In this document: piece after piece, positions 10,827-21,467 of the stretch
Layout of the letters: the number at the start of each line of letters is the position of its first letter
Numbering within the stretch: the first letter of the stretch is position 1
DNA from: Notamacropus eugenii
Taxonomy: Eukaryota; Chordata; Mammalia; Diprotodontia; Macropodidae
Direction of reading: 5' to 3'
Length of the DNA: 64,000 bases
NCBI RefSeq assembly: GCF_028372415.1
Contig: NC_092879.1
Location: 69,851,711-69,915,710 of the forward strand
The notes under the pieces: model-generated
Database searches by the model: none
What the model was told of the DNA's origin: nothing
What the model saw: only the letters and a program-made list of their open reading frames with translations
Program-made: the position numbers and the translations under genes

Positions 10827-12249
10827 TGTTACAATGGGTAATTCAGTTCACCTCTTCATTCAAGTTCCAGACAACTTGCTGGTCTTCATCAGAAGATGGA
10901 ATTTCCATCATGGGAGTTCTCATGAAATCACAGGTGTACTCTCTCTATTTCAACCTCCCCCTCAAAAAAAGGATTTAAAATGGCACAATAGGCTATTAAT
11001 TAGCTCTTCTAGGGAAGCAGGACATTCTGTACTGTGAGGAAAGCAGAAATGCAGGTTATCCCGTGAACTTTGAGGGACAGAATCGTTTGCCTTCTGGAGG
11101 AGTCACCACCCTCCTGGAACTTACCAGCACAGCCACCAGAGCCCATGCTGGGGAATACAATTAACTGCTCTCTTATGGCATGGAAGTAGATTCCTCATCT
11201 GAGATTTGCAAAAGTCTGCCATGAGAGGTCATTGGAACTATTCCCCGGGGACTCAAGGGTGGTATGTATGCCCAGAAACACTGTGAAACAGGAGAAAGGA
11301 AGTCCTGGGTAGACCAAGGTTTGTTTGTCTCACCATGGTGGAGGAACAGAGCCTACAACTTGTAAATCTGAGCATGGCTAAGGGAATGACCTGACTTCAA
11401 CCCTCCACCACTGGGAACCAAAGTGGTTGGACCCAGTCACCTTCTGATTTGTCACATGTCTCCGGCTATTTTTCAAATGTTCAGGGTTGAGTAAAACCCA
11501 GTATTCCTTTTGCCAAGCACCCTTTCCCTCAGCTTATAAACCAGTGTGTATTTTGAGGGAAATTTAATCTACATGCTTTTGACTTGTTTACATTCAAATC
11601 ATAAATATATTACTTCAGAACTAATGTCCCCAAAGTATTTCGGGCCAGTTTACAAAGTAGGTTAAAAAATCTTTTTTCTTTCACAATACAGGGTCACCCA
11701 GCTCAATCCCCAGATGTTAGGAGGCCAATGGAATACTCCAGCCCTCTGAATGTTGAATAGGTTCTAAATTTAGCAAAAGTAGTTTTCCAATTCCCAGTAA
11801 TGGACAGTAACAACAGCCATAACCGAACTCCCACATTGTAAAGGCATTCCAACTCAAAATCAGCTCCTTTTCTTTTTCTTTTGACAAATTTTTCTGATGC
11901 TCCCACTGGAAATAGTGAACTCTGTAGTTAAAATGGAAATACATTCAAGAAATGCACTTTTGTCTTTATTTTACTTGGCTGGAGGCTAAAGTGAGTCTGA
12001 CGCCATCGTGCAGTAGAATAGACTTAGGGAAAAAGAGAAAGAAAGAAGACTGGATGTTTATGTAGGGACATAAATATTACTAACAGAGCTCAGCACAGAA
12101 TAAATTGGAGGTTTTTTAATGGGGACCTGTCATTTTTACAAAGGCCACAGATTGTTCAAATCCTTAGGGACACACTAGGTGTGGCTATGGTTGATGAATG
12201 ATTTGATACACCAAAGTAATCTCTCCCCGCTGTGAATTCCCACAGTATT
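10827..12249. other. 1.4 kb without gene or clear repeat
   Basis: Overlapping minus-strand frames at 11703-11944 are A/T-rich and carry no recognisable motif. I see no repeat landmarks. Confidence 0.45.
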
Positions 12250-12420
12250 GTTTATACCTGTGCTAATCATAATTCACATTGTGCCTTCTATTATAGTTCT
12301 GTGTATCTAGGTCTTATTTCCCCAATAGTACTATAAGATCCTTGAGACCAAAGATGAAGTCTTCATCTTTGTGTCTTCAACAACACCTAATTCTAAGTCT
12401 TCAACATGACATGTGCTGTG
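12250..12420 (+). repeat. Probable decayed L2 3' end
   Basis: 'ataagatccttgagaccaaa' followed by 'tcatctttgtgtcttcaaca' has the order of the L2 3' UTR (depleted 'gctccttgaggrcagggact' then 'tgtatccccagc'). The match is weak. Confidence 0.4.
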
Positions 12421-12489
12421 GCTACTTGCAGAAGGTTTGCACTGATGGAGCGTCCAGAAATAGTTATAGGACAAATGAAAATGTACCAG

Positions 12490-12590
12490 CTGGTAAATCC
12501 TCCTCTGTAAGATGGGAAGTTTGGTCACGATCCTCTCTAAGGTATTTTCTAGCTCTGATATTCTCTGACTTCCTAGGCTTGTCCCAATGG
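12490..12590 (+). repeat. MIR3 SINE 3' part
   Basis: 'tcctcctctgtaagatggga' and 'ggtattttctagctctgata' match the core-to-tail region of MIR3. The head is missing. Confidence 0.6.
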
Positions 12591-12599
12591 GGTCAAATT

Positions 12600-12760
12600 T
12601 GAACCCCCACCAACCCTATGGGGTAGATACTGCTGATATTACTGTGTACTTTTTGGAGATGAGAAAGCTGAGACTCAGACAACTGAAGTGACTTACCCAT
12701 GGGTAATAAATGGATAAACATCAAAAGCCAGGTTCCCAAATGTCCTAGTGTGATTATGTC
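12600..12760 (-). repeat. MIR SINE
   Basis: 'ccaaccctatggggtagata' followed by 'gagatgagaaagctgagact' and 'agtgacttacccatgggtaa' is a minus-strand MIR directly after a plus-strand MIR3 piece. Confidence 0.75.
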
Positions 12761-13127
12761 CCTGAACTCTGACTAAATAATTGATGAAGGAATAAATGAG
12801 TGAGTTTTCCTGTCAGTAGAAGCTGATCTAGTTGGTTTTAGTGTTTAATTTCTCAAGTACAAAAATATTCTCATTGAACCACCATGACGCTCCTGGTTTT
12901 CCAGCCTGCTTTCCTGTCAGGTGGAGCCTTGGTATTCTTCAAGCTGATGCCCATGTTTGAATCAACAAGCTGAACTGGAGTGCAGCTTTCATGGAAGTGA
13001 AGGCCACCACACATACTTTCTCTCTGTCCTCAGGATCAGGTCAGAGTGACTTGGAAATTAATCTGAGCAGTGTAGCCATAGAGGAGATATCCTAAACTTT
13101 TCCATTCAGCGTCCACAATTATATACC
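12761..13127. other. No gene or recognisable repeat
   Basis: A 29-codon frame at 12884 has a strong start context but nothing else supports it (see the rejected list). Confidence 0.45.
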
Positions 13128-13238
13128 TACCTCTCTACTTGTCTCTCCTATTAAAATGTAAGATCCTCCAGAGCAGGAGTTATTTTTGTGTTTGTATCCC
13201 TAGTACTTAGTAGGTGCTTAAATGCTTGTTGATTAATT
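13128..13238 (+). repeat. L2 LINE 3' terminus
   Basis: 'taagatcctccagagcagga', 'gtttgtatccctagtactta' and 'taggtgcttaaatgcttgtt' are the last about 110 bases of L2. Confidence 0.75.
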
Positions 13239-13249
13239 TTTCATGTGGA

Positions 13250-13380
13250 AGGAAGACTAGCATAGGGTACCCATGCAGTCAGGAGTTCTGGATTGTAGTC
13301 CTCTTTGGACTTCAGTTTCCTCATCTGTTTAACCAGTTGGTTAGAATAGATAATCTCTAGGCATGATGATTTTCCTTTTG
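13250..13380 (+). repeat. MIR3 SINE
   Basis: 'gcagtcaggagttctggatt', 'cttcagtttcctcatctgtt' and 'agataatctctaggcatgat' in order. The middle of the core is deleted. Confidence 0.7.
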
Positions 13381-13502
13381 TGGTAGGGAGTTGATACACT
13401 GGTAATACAGAAGGGGATGGACACTTGATTGATAATGATATACACTAAGATGAATAATAGCCAGCCAGGTTATCATGGGACTTTAATGTAACTTAAAAGG
13501 GA

Positions 13503-13594
13503 GACAACATGGATTACTGTAAAGAGTATTAAACTCAGGATCAGGAGACCTGGGTTTGAATCCCACCTTAGACATTTATCTGGTATGTACTGAT
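13503..13594 (+). repeat. MIR SINE, left part (interrupted)
   Basis: 'taaactcaggatcaggagac' then 'ctgggtttgaatcccacctt' is the MIR head. It is split by a Mar1 SINE and resumes at 13790. Confidence 0.8.
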
Positions 13595-13789
13595 GAGGCA
13601 GCTGGGTGGCACAGTGAATAGAGTGCTGAGCCTGGAGTCAGGAAGACTCATCTTCATGAGTTCAAATCTGGCCTCAGACTGTAAAATAAGCTGGAGAAGG
13701 AAATGACAAACCACTCCAGTATCTTTGCCAAGAAAACCCCAAGTTGGGTCACAAAGAACTAGACAAGACTGAAAAACAACTCAATAACA
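13595..13789 (+). mobile_element. Mar1/WSINE-type marsupial SINE
   Basis: The head 'gaggcagctgggtggcacag' carries tRNA-like A/B box sequence. The body includes 'ggagaaggaaatgacaaacc' and 'tttgccaagaaaaccccaag', and the tail 'agacaagactgaaaaacaac' is the RTE-derived 3' end. About 60 bases are missing between 'ggcctcagact' and 'gtaaaataagctgg' relative to the usual form. It sits inside a MIR, so it is the younger element. Confidence 0.85.
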
Positions 13790-13966
13790 CCTATAGGTAA
13801 GTTACTTCAGTTGTTCAAACCCCAGGTTTGTTGTCTCAAAAAATGTAGATAATAATACCAGTAATGCCTACCTCATAGGGTTGGCTGGAGGCTTAAATGG
13901 TCTAATGGCTGTAAAATGCTTTGTAAATCTTTAAAAGCTATGTAAATGTCACAATATATCTAGGTG
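13790..13966 (+). repeat. MIR SINE, right part
   Basis: 'gtaagttacttcagttgttc', then 'cctacctcatagggttggct' and 'tgtaaaatgctttgtaaatc' complete the MIR begun at 13503. Confidence 0.8.
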
Positions 13967-14208
13967 GTTGTTATTCAGTCGTTTCATTAGTGACTAAATA
14001 AGCCCATTTGGGGTTTTCTTGGCAGAAATACTGGAGTAGTTTGCCATTTCCTTCTCCAGCTTGTTTTATAGATAAGGAAACTGAGGCAAACAAGGTGAAA
14101 TGACTTGCCCAGGGTCACCCAGTTAGTAAGTGTCTGAGGCTGGATTTGAACTCAGGAAGAGAGACTCCAGGCCTGGTATTCCATTCATGGTGCTACCCAG
14201 CTACCCCT
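13967..14208 (-). mobile_element. Mar1/WSINE-type SINE, full length
   Basis: The plus strand reads 'gttgttattcagtcgtttca', 'ttggggttttcttggcagaa' and 'actgaggcaaacaaggtgaa', ending at 'gctacccagctacccct'. It is tail-to-tail with the Mar1 at 13595-13789, about 180 bases apart. Confidence 0.9.
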
Positions 14209-14549
14209 GTATACATATGAAAGTCTTTCAAAAGAAATATAATTCTTTTCACCTGTGATTTCACACAACCATTTTGTGAATGAGCTCCAAAACAGAAGAC
14301 ATTCCCTCTCACTTAACAGTGCCTCTCTATGATAAAGCGACCCCAGGATTCACACTATTACATAATCATATATGAGTTGTGACATGGTACTCCAGCCACT
14401 TAGATCTGATTTAGAGCTTGCCAATGATTCGAGATTACTGGGAGTCAGGAAGAGACATAGACCTCAGTGCTAGAGATCCCAGAAATTCCTGGAAGAGGGG
14501 ACTTGGTCAGAAAGCATCCTATTACCCTGGCAATAACCACAACAGTAAG
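14209..14549. other. No gene or recognisable repeat
   Basis: Nothing supportable is seen. Confidence 0.45.
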
Positions 14550-14640
14550 AACAGTAAGCACTTTCCCATTACACAGTGCTTATGGTGTCCGAAGCACTTT
14601 CCTCACCACAATCCTGTGTCGTATGAAGTTCCACTACTCT
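14550..14640 (-). repeat. MIR SINE 3' fragment
   Basis: 'gtaagcactttcccattaca' and 'agcactttcctcaccacaat' match the reverse of the MIR 3' part ('cactatgtgccaagcact' then 'cctcacaacaaccc'). Confidence 0.6.
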
Positions 14641-15452
14641 TTGAGCAGAAAGAGATTCTCCCTCAAGATCAAAAAGACTTGAGTTAATGCTATACTCTGT
14701 CCTTCCCCCAGGAGCTGACTTGATGTCTTGTCCTATTACTTTCTTCTTACAGCTGTTATGACCTATAGCTGTAATTCTGCAAAGGATATAAATGATCAAG
14801 ACATCAGTGGTAAACCAGAAACTGTTCAGAATGTCAGTGAATTGTAGCAGAAGCTCATGAAGTGAAACGTTAAACATTAAAATGGCCCGGAACTGACAAT
14901 TAAGGAAAGGTAGGAGAAATTAGATGAGGCCACTGGTTTTCAGGCCATGCCACAGAAGTCCAGGTTTCCATGAAGCACTTGCAGGGATTCCCAGGAGTAT
15001 GGGTATGGTAACCATGTTGGAGAGTTGGCAACCATGCCACTTCCACACTCTGCCTGAACATTGCTCTAGAAATTGAGCAATGAGGAAAGGAAGGCACATT
15101 TTTTCCCCTGAAACTCGAGCATCCCCAGTGCAGTTTTCCCTTGGGGAGCCTCATGTAACGAAGTGTGGTGACCTGGTCAGAGAAGCTGAGCCAGGAATGC
15201 CTCCCAGCTGTCTTCCCATCTTCATAGGCTGGGAAATATTGTCAGTGTCTGTCCATGTAGTTTGGAAATGAGTCAGCTTAGATTGATGTTAACACTTTCT
15301 TGTGGTCTTATTCAAACATGTCTCACAAAAACTAATGAATAAATTCACTTTGCCATTCTAGACCAACAATTTCGGGGCATAATTTGGGTGCTATTCACAC
15401 TTGCTATTGAATAGAATTCCTTTGGTAAAAGCAGAGCCAAACAAGACTAGTC
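14641..15452. other. No gene or recognisable repeat
   Basis: Overlapping frames on both strands at 14569-15271 have no recognisable motif. No splice-bounded open exon stands out. Confidence 0.45.
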
Positions 15453-15630
15453 AAAAGGACTTTGGACTTAGAAAGTCTAGGTTCTGTTGGCAGCTGTGCC
15501 ACTAGACCTGTGTGACCTTGAGCATGGCCTTTCCTCTCTCTTGACCTCAGTGTCCTCATCTGTAAAATAAAGAGGTTGGACAAGATTACACATAAAGTCC
15601 TTTCTAGCATAAATATACTATGATTCCTTG
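15453..15630 (+). repeat. MIR3 SINE
   Basis: Full order: 'ggacttagaaagtctaggtt', 'gtgtgaccttgagcatggcc', 'cagtgtcctcatctgtaaaa' and tail 'aaagtcctttctagcat' with 'ctatgattcc'. Confidence 0.85.
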
Positions 15631-15649
15631 GTTCTAAGTAACTTCAGAG

Positions 15650-15845
15650 GCCCCGGAGTTACAGAGAATAAGGAATAAACTTGTTCTAGGCTGTTCCACA
15701 GGATAAAACAATCCCTGATGGGTAGAAGTTTGCGGAGGGAGGCAAAGTTTGGTTTACACAGGAAAGAACTTTTTTACAACCAACACTGCCCAGCAGTGGA
15801 ATGAGCTTCCACATGAAGCATTGTCATTGAAAGTGAGAAGACAGA
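15650..15845 (+). repeat. L3 (CR1-type) LINE 3' fragment
   Basis: 'gtttacacaggaaagaactt', 'cccagcagtggaatgagctt' and 'ccacatgaagcattgtcatt' match the CR1/L3 3' UTR in sense orientation. Confidence 0.65.
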
Positions 15846-15847
15846 TC

Positions 15848-15912
15848 ATGAGATCGTAGATTGAGAGCTGGAAGGGACTTTAGATGCAATAGAGTCCAAC
15901 CTCTTCATTTTA
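15848..15912 (-). repeat. MIR3 SINE, left part (interrupted)
   Basis: 'gagagctggaagggacttta' then 'gagtccaacctcttcatttt' is a minus-strand MIR3. It is cut at 15912 by an L1 insertion and resumes at 16610. Confidence 0.85.
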
Positions 15913-16609
15913 AAAAAAAAATATATATATATGTTTTATTTTTGTCAGGCAGCAAAAATCCACATTCTTTCCCTCCCCTCCTTCCAGCACTCCCTCACCA
16001 TCAAAGACAAAAGCAAAACAAAATCCACTGCAAACTTTTATAGTTGATCAACGAGAACGTCCACCTTGGCCGTGTTCAAAAACCAGCTGTCCCTTTCTGC
16101 ACTCTGAGCCTTTAAGCTCTCTGTCTGGAGGAAGGTAGCTGTTTTATCATTAGTCCTCTGGAATTATGGTTGATCATTACACCAATCAAAGGTCCTAATT
16201 CTTTCAAAGTTCTTTGCCTTTACCATATTGTCATTGTTCTCCTGGTTCTGTTCATTTGATTCTGTATCAGTTCATGCAAGTCTTCGCAGGTTTTCTGAAA
16301 CCTTCTCTTGCATCATTTCTTGCAGCACAATAGTCTCCTATCCCATTTCTTTACCATAACTCATTCATCAATTTATAGAAACCCCCCCACAGATCTCCAT
16401 TCTTTGCCCCTCAAAAAGGACAGTAAATATTTTTGTTCAACCTTGCCATTTGTTTTGCTTAGGACTAATCCCTCCCCTAATCTATTCTCTCTCTAATTTC
16501 CTCTTTCTTCTCTCCTTTCCCTCCTATTTCCTTATAGAATGAAATATATTTCTCCATGTATTTATATGTATTCTTCCTTACTGTGACTGTTCAGATAAGA
16601 GTGAGCTAG
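15913..16609 (-). mobile_element. 5'-truncated L1 LINE, 3' UTR fragment
   Basis: In minus orientation the element ends with an AATAAA signal (plus strand 'gttttattttt' near 15932) and an A/T-rich tail. Internal plus-strand blocks such as 'tcctggttctgttcatttga' and 'cacaatagtctcctatccca' match the L1 3' region abundant in marsupials. It is flanked by a 13-base duplication, 'cctcttcatttta', at 15900-15912 and 16610-16622, the mark of target-primed insertion into the MIR3. About 697 bases remain. Confidence 0.8.
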
Positions 16610-16688
16610 CCTCTTCATTTTATAGATGAGGAAACTGAGACCAAGAGAGATTCAATGACTTATCTAGGATCATAGGAAACTGAGGCTC
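16610..16688 (-). repeat. MIR3 SINE, right part
   Basis: 'cctcttcattttatagatga' then 'ggaaactgagaccaagagag' completes the MIR3 interrupted at 15912. Confidence 0.8.
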
Positions 16689-16832
16689 TCTTTGCCTCAG
16701 TTTCCTTAACTGTAAAATGGAGATAATAATAGCATCTACCTCCCAGGGTTGTTACGAGGATCAAGTGAGATAATGTTCACAAAGTACCTAGGGCAGTGCC
16801 TGGAATACAGCAGGCATTCTATAAATGCTTGT
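16689..16832 (+). repeat. MIR SINE 3' part
   Basis: 'tgcctcagtttccttaactg', 'ctcccagggttgttacgagg' and 'cagtgcctggaatacagcag' run to the 3' end. The head is absent. Confidence 0.85.
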
Positions 16833-17184
16833 TCCCTTTCTCCCTTCCCTCCTTTAGCCTCCCTCAGACTTTTAAGCCCAGCAACAGAAGTGTGACAAGG
16901 TAGGTTTTTGAACAAATATACCAGAATCCCCATGTTCAGATGAGTGTTTTCCCCTTTCAGTGTCAGGTGGTCACCATTTTTTACCCTAATGTGATCCTGA
17001 AAACATAAAGCTAACTGTTATAAAATGGACTGGATTTCCCAAAGGAACATCATTATAACTGGGGGCTGCATTCCTGACCCCAGTTCCATATCTCAGTGAA
17101 ACATGACCAGTATTAAGTCTTCAGAATAAAGATATGGCAACTCTAAGTTCCCCAGTCATTAAAAATAGTTAAATTGTGTTTAAT
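16833..17184. other. No gene or recognisable repeat
   Basis: Nothing supportable is seen. Confidence 0.45.
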
Positions 17185-17320
17185 TCAATCAGCCAATATG
17201 CATTTATTAAGAACCTACTGTGTGTCAGGGTGCTGTGGTTAAAGGACAAAAATTAAATAGTCCCTATCTTCAAAGAATTTATGTTCTATCAGGAAAGTCA
17301 ATATGTATACATTTAAGTAT
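17185..17320 (-). repeat. L2 LINE 3' end
   Basis: 'caatatgcatttattaagaa', 'cctactgtgtgtcagggtgc' and 'cttcaaagaatttatgttct' are the reverse of the L2 terminus. Confidence 0.8.
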
Positions 17321-17994
17321 GGGAGAGGACATTCCTTCTTGAACTGGTACCATGGTGATCCCACTATTACTCCCCATGTGGTATGTGGAATGACCTAGGT
17401 GGGCTTATACCAGAGACCCTGCCTGCCTTTGACCTTTTTAATTTATTCTTCTCTCTTGTTAGGCAAGTGAGTATCCCATGATAGATGTAGCCAGGACTGA
17501 TGGTGACTTTATGAGTTTTAAAAGGTCTGATGGTCCTGAGAGGCCTCAGAAATAGCAGCTGTGGCTAATGACAGAAGAAACTTCTGGGTCAGAAGTTGGT
17601 CATAGAAAGATGATCAAGCCTGGCTGTTTTATCAGACAGTGGTCAATGAAATGAAATATAAATTTCCTGATTAGCAGTATTGTAAAACTGCTTTATGTTT
17701 TGATGAGACTTCAATATTAGCCTCCCAACTGACTGTAACTATAGTCACAAGTTATGCTACTGAATTCTCTAATTGTTCTGTTAATGAGCACTGTGATTTT
17801 TTTCCGCATAACATTTTTTTTTCTATTTAAGAATAAATTACTTGTGCCATACACAATCCATATTTGTACATTAGGTACCTCTTTTATTCCAACTTTGGCA
17901 AACCCATTAGACTTATAAGCCCCATCAGTACATAAAGCAATTTTATAATATTGCTAATCAAGCAATTTACATGTTATCCAAACTAGCAGTGTGT
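17321..17994. other. Repeat-free A/T-rich island
   Basis: No gene and no recognised repeat. From about 17640 the sequence is A/T-rich with several TAAT/ATTA cores; it could hold a conserved regulatory element (inference only). Confidence 0.35.
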
Positions 17995-18602
17995 ATAGAG
18001 AGAAGTGGATGGATGCTAGAGATGTTTGGGAGTTAAAGTTGACAAGACTTAGCAACTGATTACATATGTGAAGTGATGGAGAGTGAGAAGTTGAGAAGGA
18101 CTCTGGGGTTGCAAACCTGGGTGACTAGAAGGATGGCATTGCCATCAACCAAAACATGGGAATTTAGAAGAAGTAAGTGCCTTCTATGTGTTGAAGTGCT
18201 AGAATTAGAGAGGAAAGAAAATGGGGTAGGTTTGAGAGGAAAGATAATGGGTTCTGTTTTGAATAAGTTGAGTTTGAGGTATCTATGGAAAATCCATTTG
18301 AAACTGTTCAATAGGAAGTTGGTGTTATGAGTCATATATGTCAGATGAGAAACAGACTGGATGTATCAATCTGGAAGTCACCTACCCAGAGATGATTATT
18401 GATCCCATGGTAGCCGAGGAGCTCAATCAGAAGTCAGATGTAGAAAGACAAGGGGTCCCAGGAAAGAAACTTAGGATACAGTCGTTGTTATGGGATAGAA
18501 TATGGATCATCTGATACAGAATCTAAAAAAGGAGCACTCATATAGGTAGGAGAACCAAGTAGGAGCAGTGCCATAAAAACCCAGTGAGGAAAGAGGATCT
18601 AA

Positions 18603-18796
18603 CAGGGGTGGGGAATCTGCAGCCTCAAGACCACATGCATCCCTCTAGAAGTGCAGCCCTTTGACTAAATCCAAATTTCACAGAACAAATCCCCTTAATA
18701 AAAGGCTCTGTTCTGTAAAACTTGGACTCAGTCAAAAGACTACACCCAGGGACCTAGAAGGCCACCTATGGCCTGGCTGCAGGTTCCCCACCCCCG
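18603..18796. mobile_element. Foldback hAT-like MITE
   Basis: The left end 'caggggtggggaatctgcag' and the right end 'ctgcaggttccccaccccc' are inverted repeats. The centre is also palindromic: 'cacagaacaaatcccctta' faces 'aggctctgttctgtaaaa'. No transposase is encoded. The ends are typical of hAT-family ends of the CAGGGGTGG type. A clear 8-base target duplication is not visible. Confidence 0.8.
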
Positions 18797-19059
18797 AAGG
18801 AAGGGAGTAGTCAATAGTATTCAATTCTGCAAGAGGTTCAGAAGGATGAGGAGCAAGAAACAGCCATCAGATTTGGCAGTTGGATCAATGGTAACTTTGG
18901 AGACAATAGTTCCAATTGAGTGGTGAGGATGAAAGAGAGATTAGAACAGGTTAAGAACTGAGACCAAAGGAAGAGAACGTAATGAGTGTAACTAGCGGGT
19001 TCTAGGAGTTTGGCAGTAAAAGGTGGGTAGGGGAAGCTATTATAAGATGATGGCTTGAA

Positions 19060-19200
19060 TAAATAAATGAATAGAAAAATCATCTGTGAAGCACCTACTA
19101 TGTGCAGATCAGTGTGCTAAGTACCAGAAATATAAATACAAAAGAAAAGATAGCTCTTGACCTCAAGATACTTATAATCTAGTCATGGAAGACAATGCAT
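19060..19200 (-). repeat. L2 LINE 3' end nested in L2
   Basis: 'agcacctactatgtgcagat', 'cagtgtgctaagtaccagaa' and 'ttgacctcaagatacttata' form a separate minus-strand L2 terminus. It lies inside the older L2, where a terminus is not expected. Confidence 0.75.
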
Positions 19201-21074
19201 ATAGGGGACTAGTGACCAGGGAAGGATGCTTTAGTTTGGAAAAGTCCAAGAATGGTGAGTAGCGCTATAGAGGGAGGAATGAACAATGGAGGAGTTGGCT
19301 TAATCAGTGGTTCCTGAATTGATGGGAGTGGGAGTATAACATGCATGCCTCAGCAAGGCAGTTAGGGAGAGTGTCAAGAAGATGGCAGAGGATCAACTGA
19401 TGAAACATGACTGGGGCCTTTCTGAAATACTGGGCCAGGTGAGGCAATGAGGTAGGGGCAGGGCAGAAGTTCCTCAGACAAAAGGGTTAAAATCTCTAGG
19501 CAATTCTGGCAGTAGAAAATGAGTCAGGAGAAAAATTGAAGATTACAGAGACAGAAGGGATAATTGTGGGGGTAAGCTTGTCCAAAATATAGGGGGAAAG
19601 GTGACTGGGGATACAAGTAGGGGAGACTGATTTCATTCAGGAGAAGGGCTGTCTTTTCATCAGAGACTGTAGCAAACAAGGAAAGAAGGGGGGCTGATGT
19701 TGAATAATTTTAGGATCTAGAATAGGGAAGAATGGGGAGGTCATGAGGTATGATCTCTGTTTTTTCAATAAAGTATAAGGAGAGATTTTCTGCTAAGAGA
19801 TGGGAGGAGGGGTGGTATGAAATGCTTTAGGAGAAAAGAGGAGTATAGATTCTTTGAGACATGTGATAAAATATCAATTAGGGAGGAGTAAACGAATTGC
19901 CTTGCTGTAGTGAGTGCCCAGTTTAGATTAAATAACATATATTTGTAGAACAACAATTCAATGTGATAGAATGACTTCTTCCAGCATCATTCAGCAACAC
20001 TGAGTACGGGGGGGAAGGGGGGGGACAGTAGGCCAGGATTGGGGTTTGGCAAGACATGAGCAGCAGAAAGACAACATAACATTATTTTGTTTAACTATAG
20101 AGTCAATATGGGGAAGGGGGAAAATAAAACCAGAACAGTGGTGATGGCCCAGAAGAATACTGAGGGGTGGGGGCACTGAAGTCACGATGTCACTGAAGTC
20201 AGGATGAAGACCAGGTTTTAGATGGCTGAGGTATAGGGAGAGATGGAATGAGAGGAGGCTATGGTCAGATAAAGAAATTTCAGAATTCTTGATCCTGGAA
20301 GTCCAGCCCTTATGCATGATGGTGAGATCAAGGGTGTGATTATCCCTGTATCTGCCAGAGGTGGTATAAAGGTATAAGTCATGGGATATTGATGTTCCCT
20401 AGTATAAAGACAGGGATAGGATTGAGAAGGAAGACTGAGTCAGTCACTGAACTTCTTGAGCAAGGAGGCAAAATTGCCTGAGTAGTCTATAACTATAACC
20501 AAGATCTCTGCTGGGTAAAATATTTAGGTTAGGTGAACCTCAAAGGATGAGATATTGCTAAGTTCTGCTAACAGAAGGAGGATCTGAAGTGGCACTGGGG
20601 AACAAGAAGTATGCCAGCTTCCCTCTAGGGATAGTATGTCAGGTGAGAATAAACAGAAACATATTCAGTACTGGAAAAGGTGGCCAAGGTGGTCTTCTGG
20701 GGAAAGCCAGGTCTCCTTGAGTGTCAGAAGATGGAAGAAACAAGAGAGAAAGGTATAAGATGAAGAGAAGTTTGTCAGCACTAGATTGCTAATACAATGG
20801 GGGTTCTAGATGTTGAAAAGTTTTTTAGAGAAGGAATCGATGGTAAGTGGGTTTGAGAGAATTCTGAGCATGGCAGCAGGGAAGGCTATGCTTTTTGCTT
20901 AGACAGTCAGGGATTCTCCATCACTGGTATTGCCAAAGTAAGAGGTGGCAGTTTACCAGCCACAAAATGGGAGTATAACACCTTTTGAATGGGTTTCTCA
21001 CCTTCAAGACTCCCTACCAATAGCAAAGGATGTGCCACTTCTTTTCCAGGGAAGAAGAGAGATTGGTGCAAGTC

Positions 21075-21315
21075 AGTTGTCTTTAGTTGTCTTTCAGTCA
21101 TGTCTGACTCTTTGGGAGGCCATTTGAGGTTTTCTTGGCAAAGATATTGAAGTGGTTTCCTTCTCCAGTTCAGATGAGGAAACTGAGGCAAACAGCGTGA
21201 AGTCACTTGCCTAGGGTCACACAGCTAGTAAGTGTTTGAGGCCAAGTTTGAACTCAGGAAAATGAATCTGACTCCAGGCCTGGCACTCTACCCACTGAGT
21301 CACCTAACCACCCCT
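21075..21315 (-). mobile_element. Mar1/WSINE-type SINE, full length
   Basis: The plus strand has 'tctttcagtcatgtctgact', 'tgaggttttcttggcaaaga', 'cctagggtcacacagctagt' and the reverse of the tRNA-like head 'cactctacccactgagtcac'. Complete from tail to head. Confidence 0.9.
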
Positions 21316-21467
21316 ATTAAGACCTTATACATGACGATCTAACACAGAACATCTTAAGTGCTATGCTGTGCCAAAAATACAGTGTATGGCAAAAATATGG
21401 TTCCTGTCCTCAAGGAGTTCACATTCTAATGGGGGAGATAACATGAAAATAACTATGTATAGATTCA

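Larger units (their letters stand above)
17995..20890 (-). repeat. Long L2-like LINE, about 2.9 kb, interrupted
   Basis: Read on the minus strand from 20890 to 17995. The frame at 20317-19991 contains 'SLSDHSLLSFHLSL', like the C-terminal SDH motif of an APE-type endonuclease. Around 18825-18850 lies the reverse of reverse transcriptase motif A (plus strand 'ctgcaagaggttcagaagga'). At 17995-18320 lies the 3' part of the coding region, including 'aggaaagataatgggttctg'. The 3' terminus is missing. A MITE (18603-18796) and a second L2 end (19060-19200) interrupt it. Confidence 0.75.

Noticed and set aside
12884..12973. 29-codon frame with a strong start context (accaccATGa)
   Set aside because: It is short, has no recognisable peptide and no nearby splice or promoter signals. 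Such contexts occur by chance.
13595..13660. tRNA gene
   Set aside because: The tRNA-like part is the head of a Mar1 SINE and lacks a complete cloverleaf.
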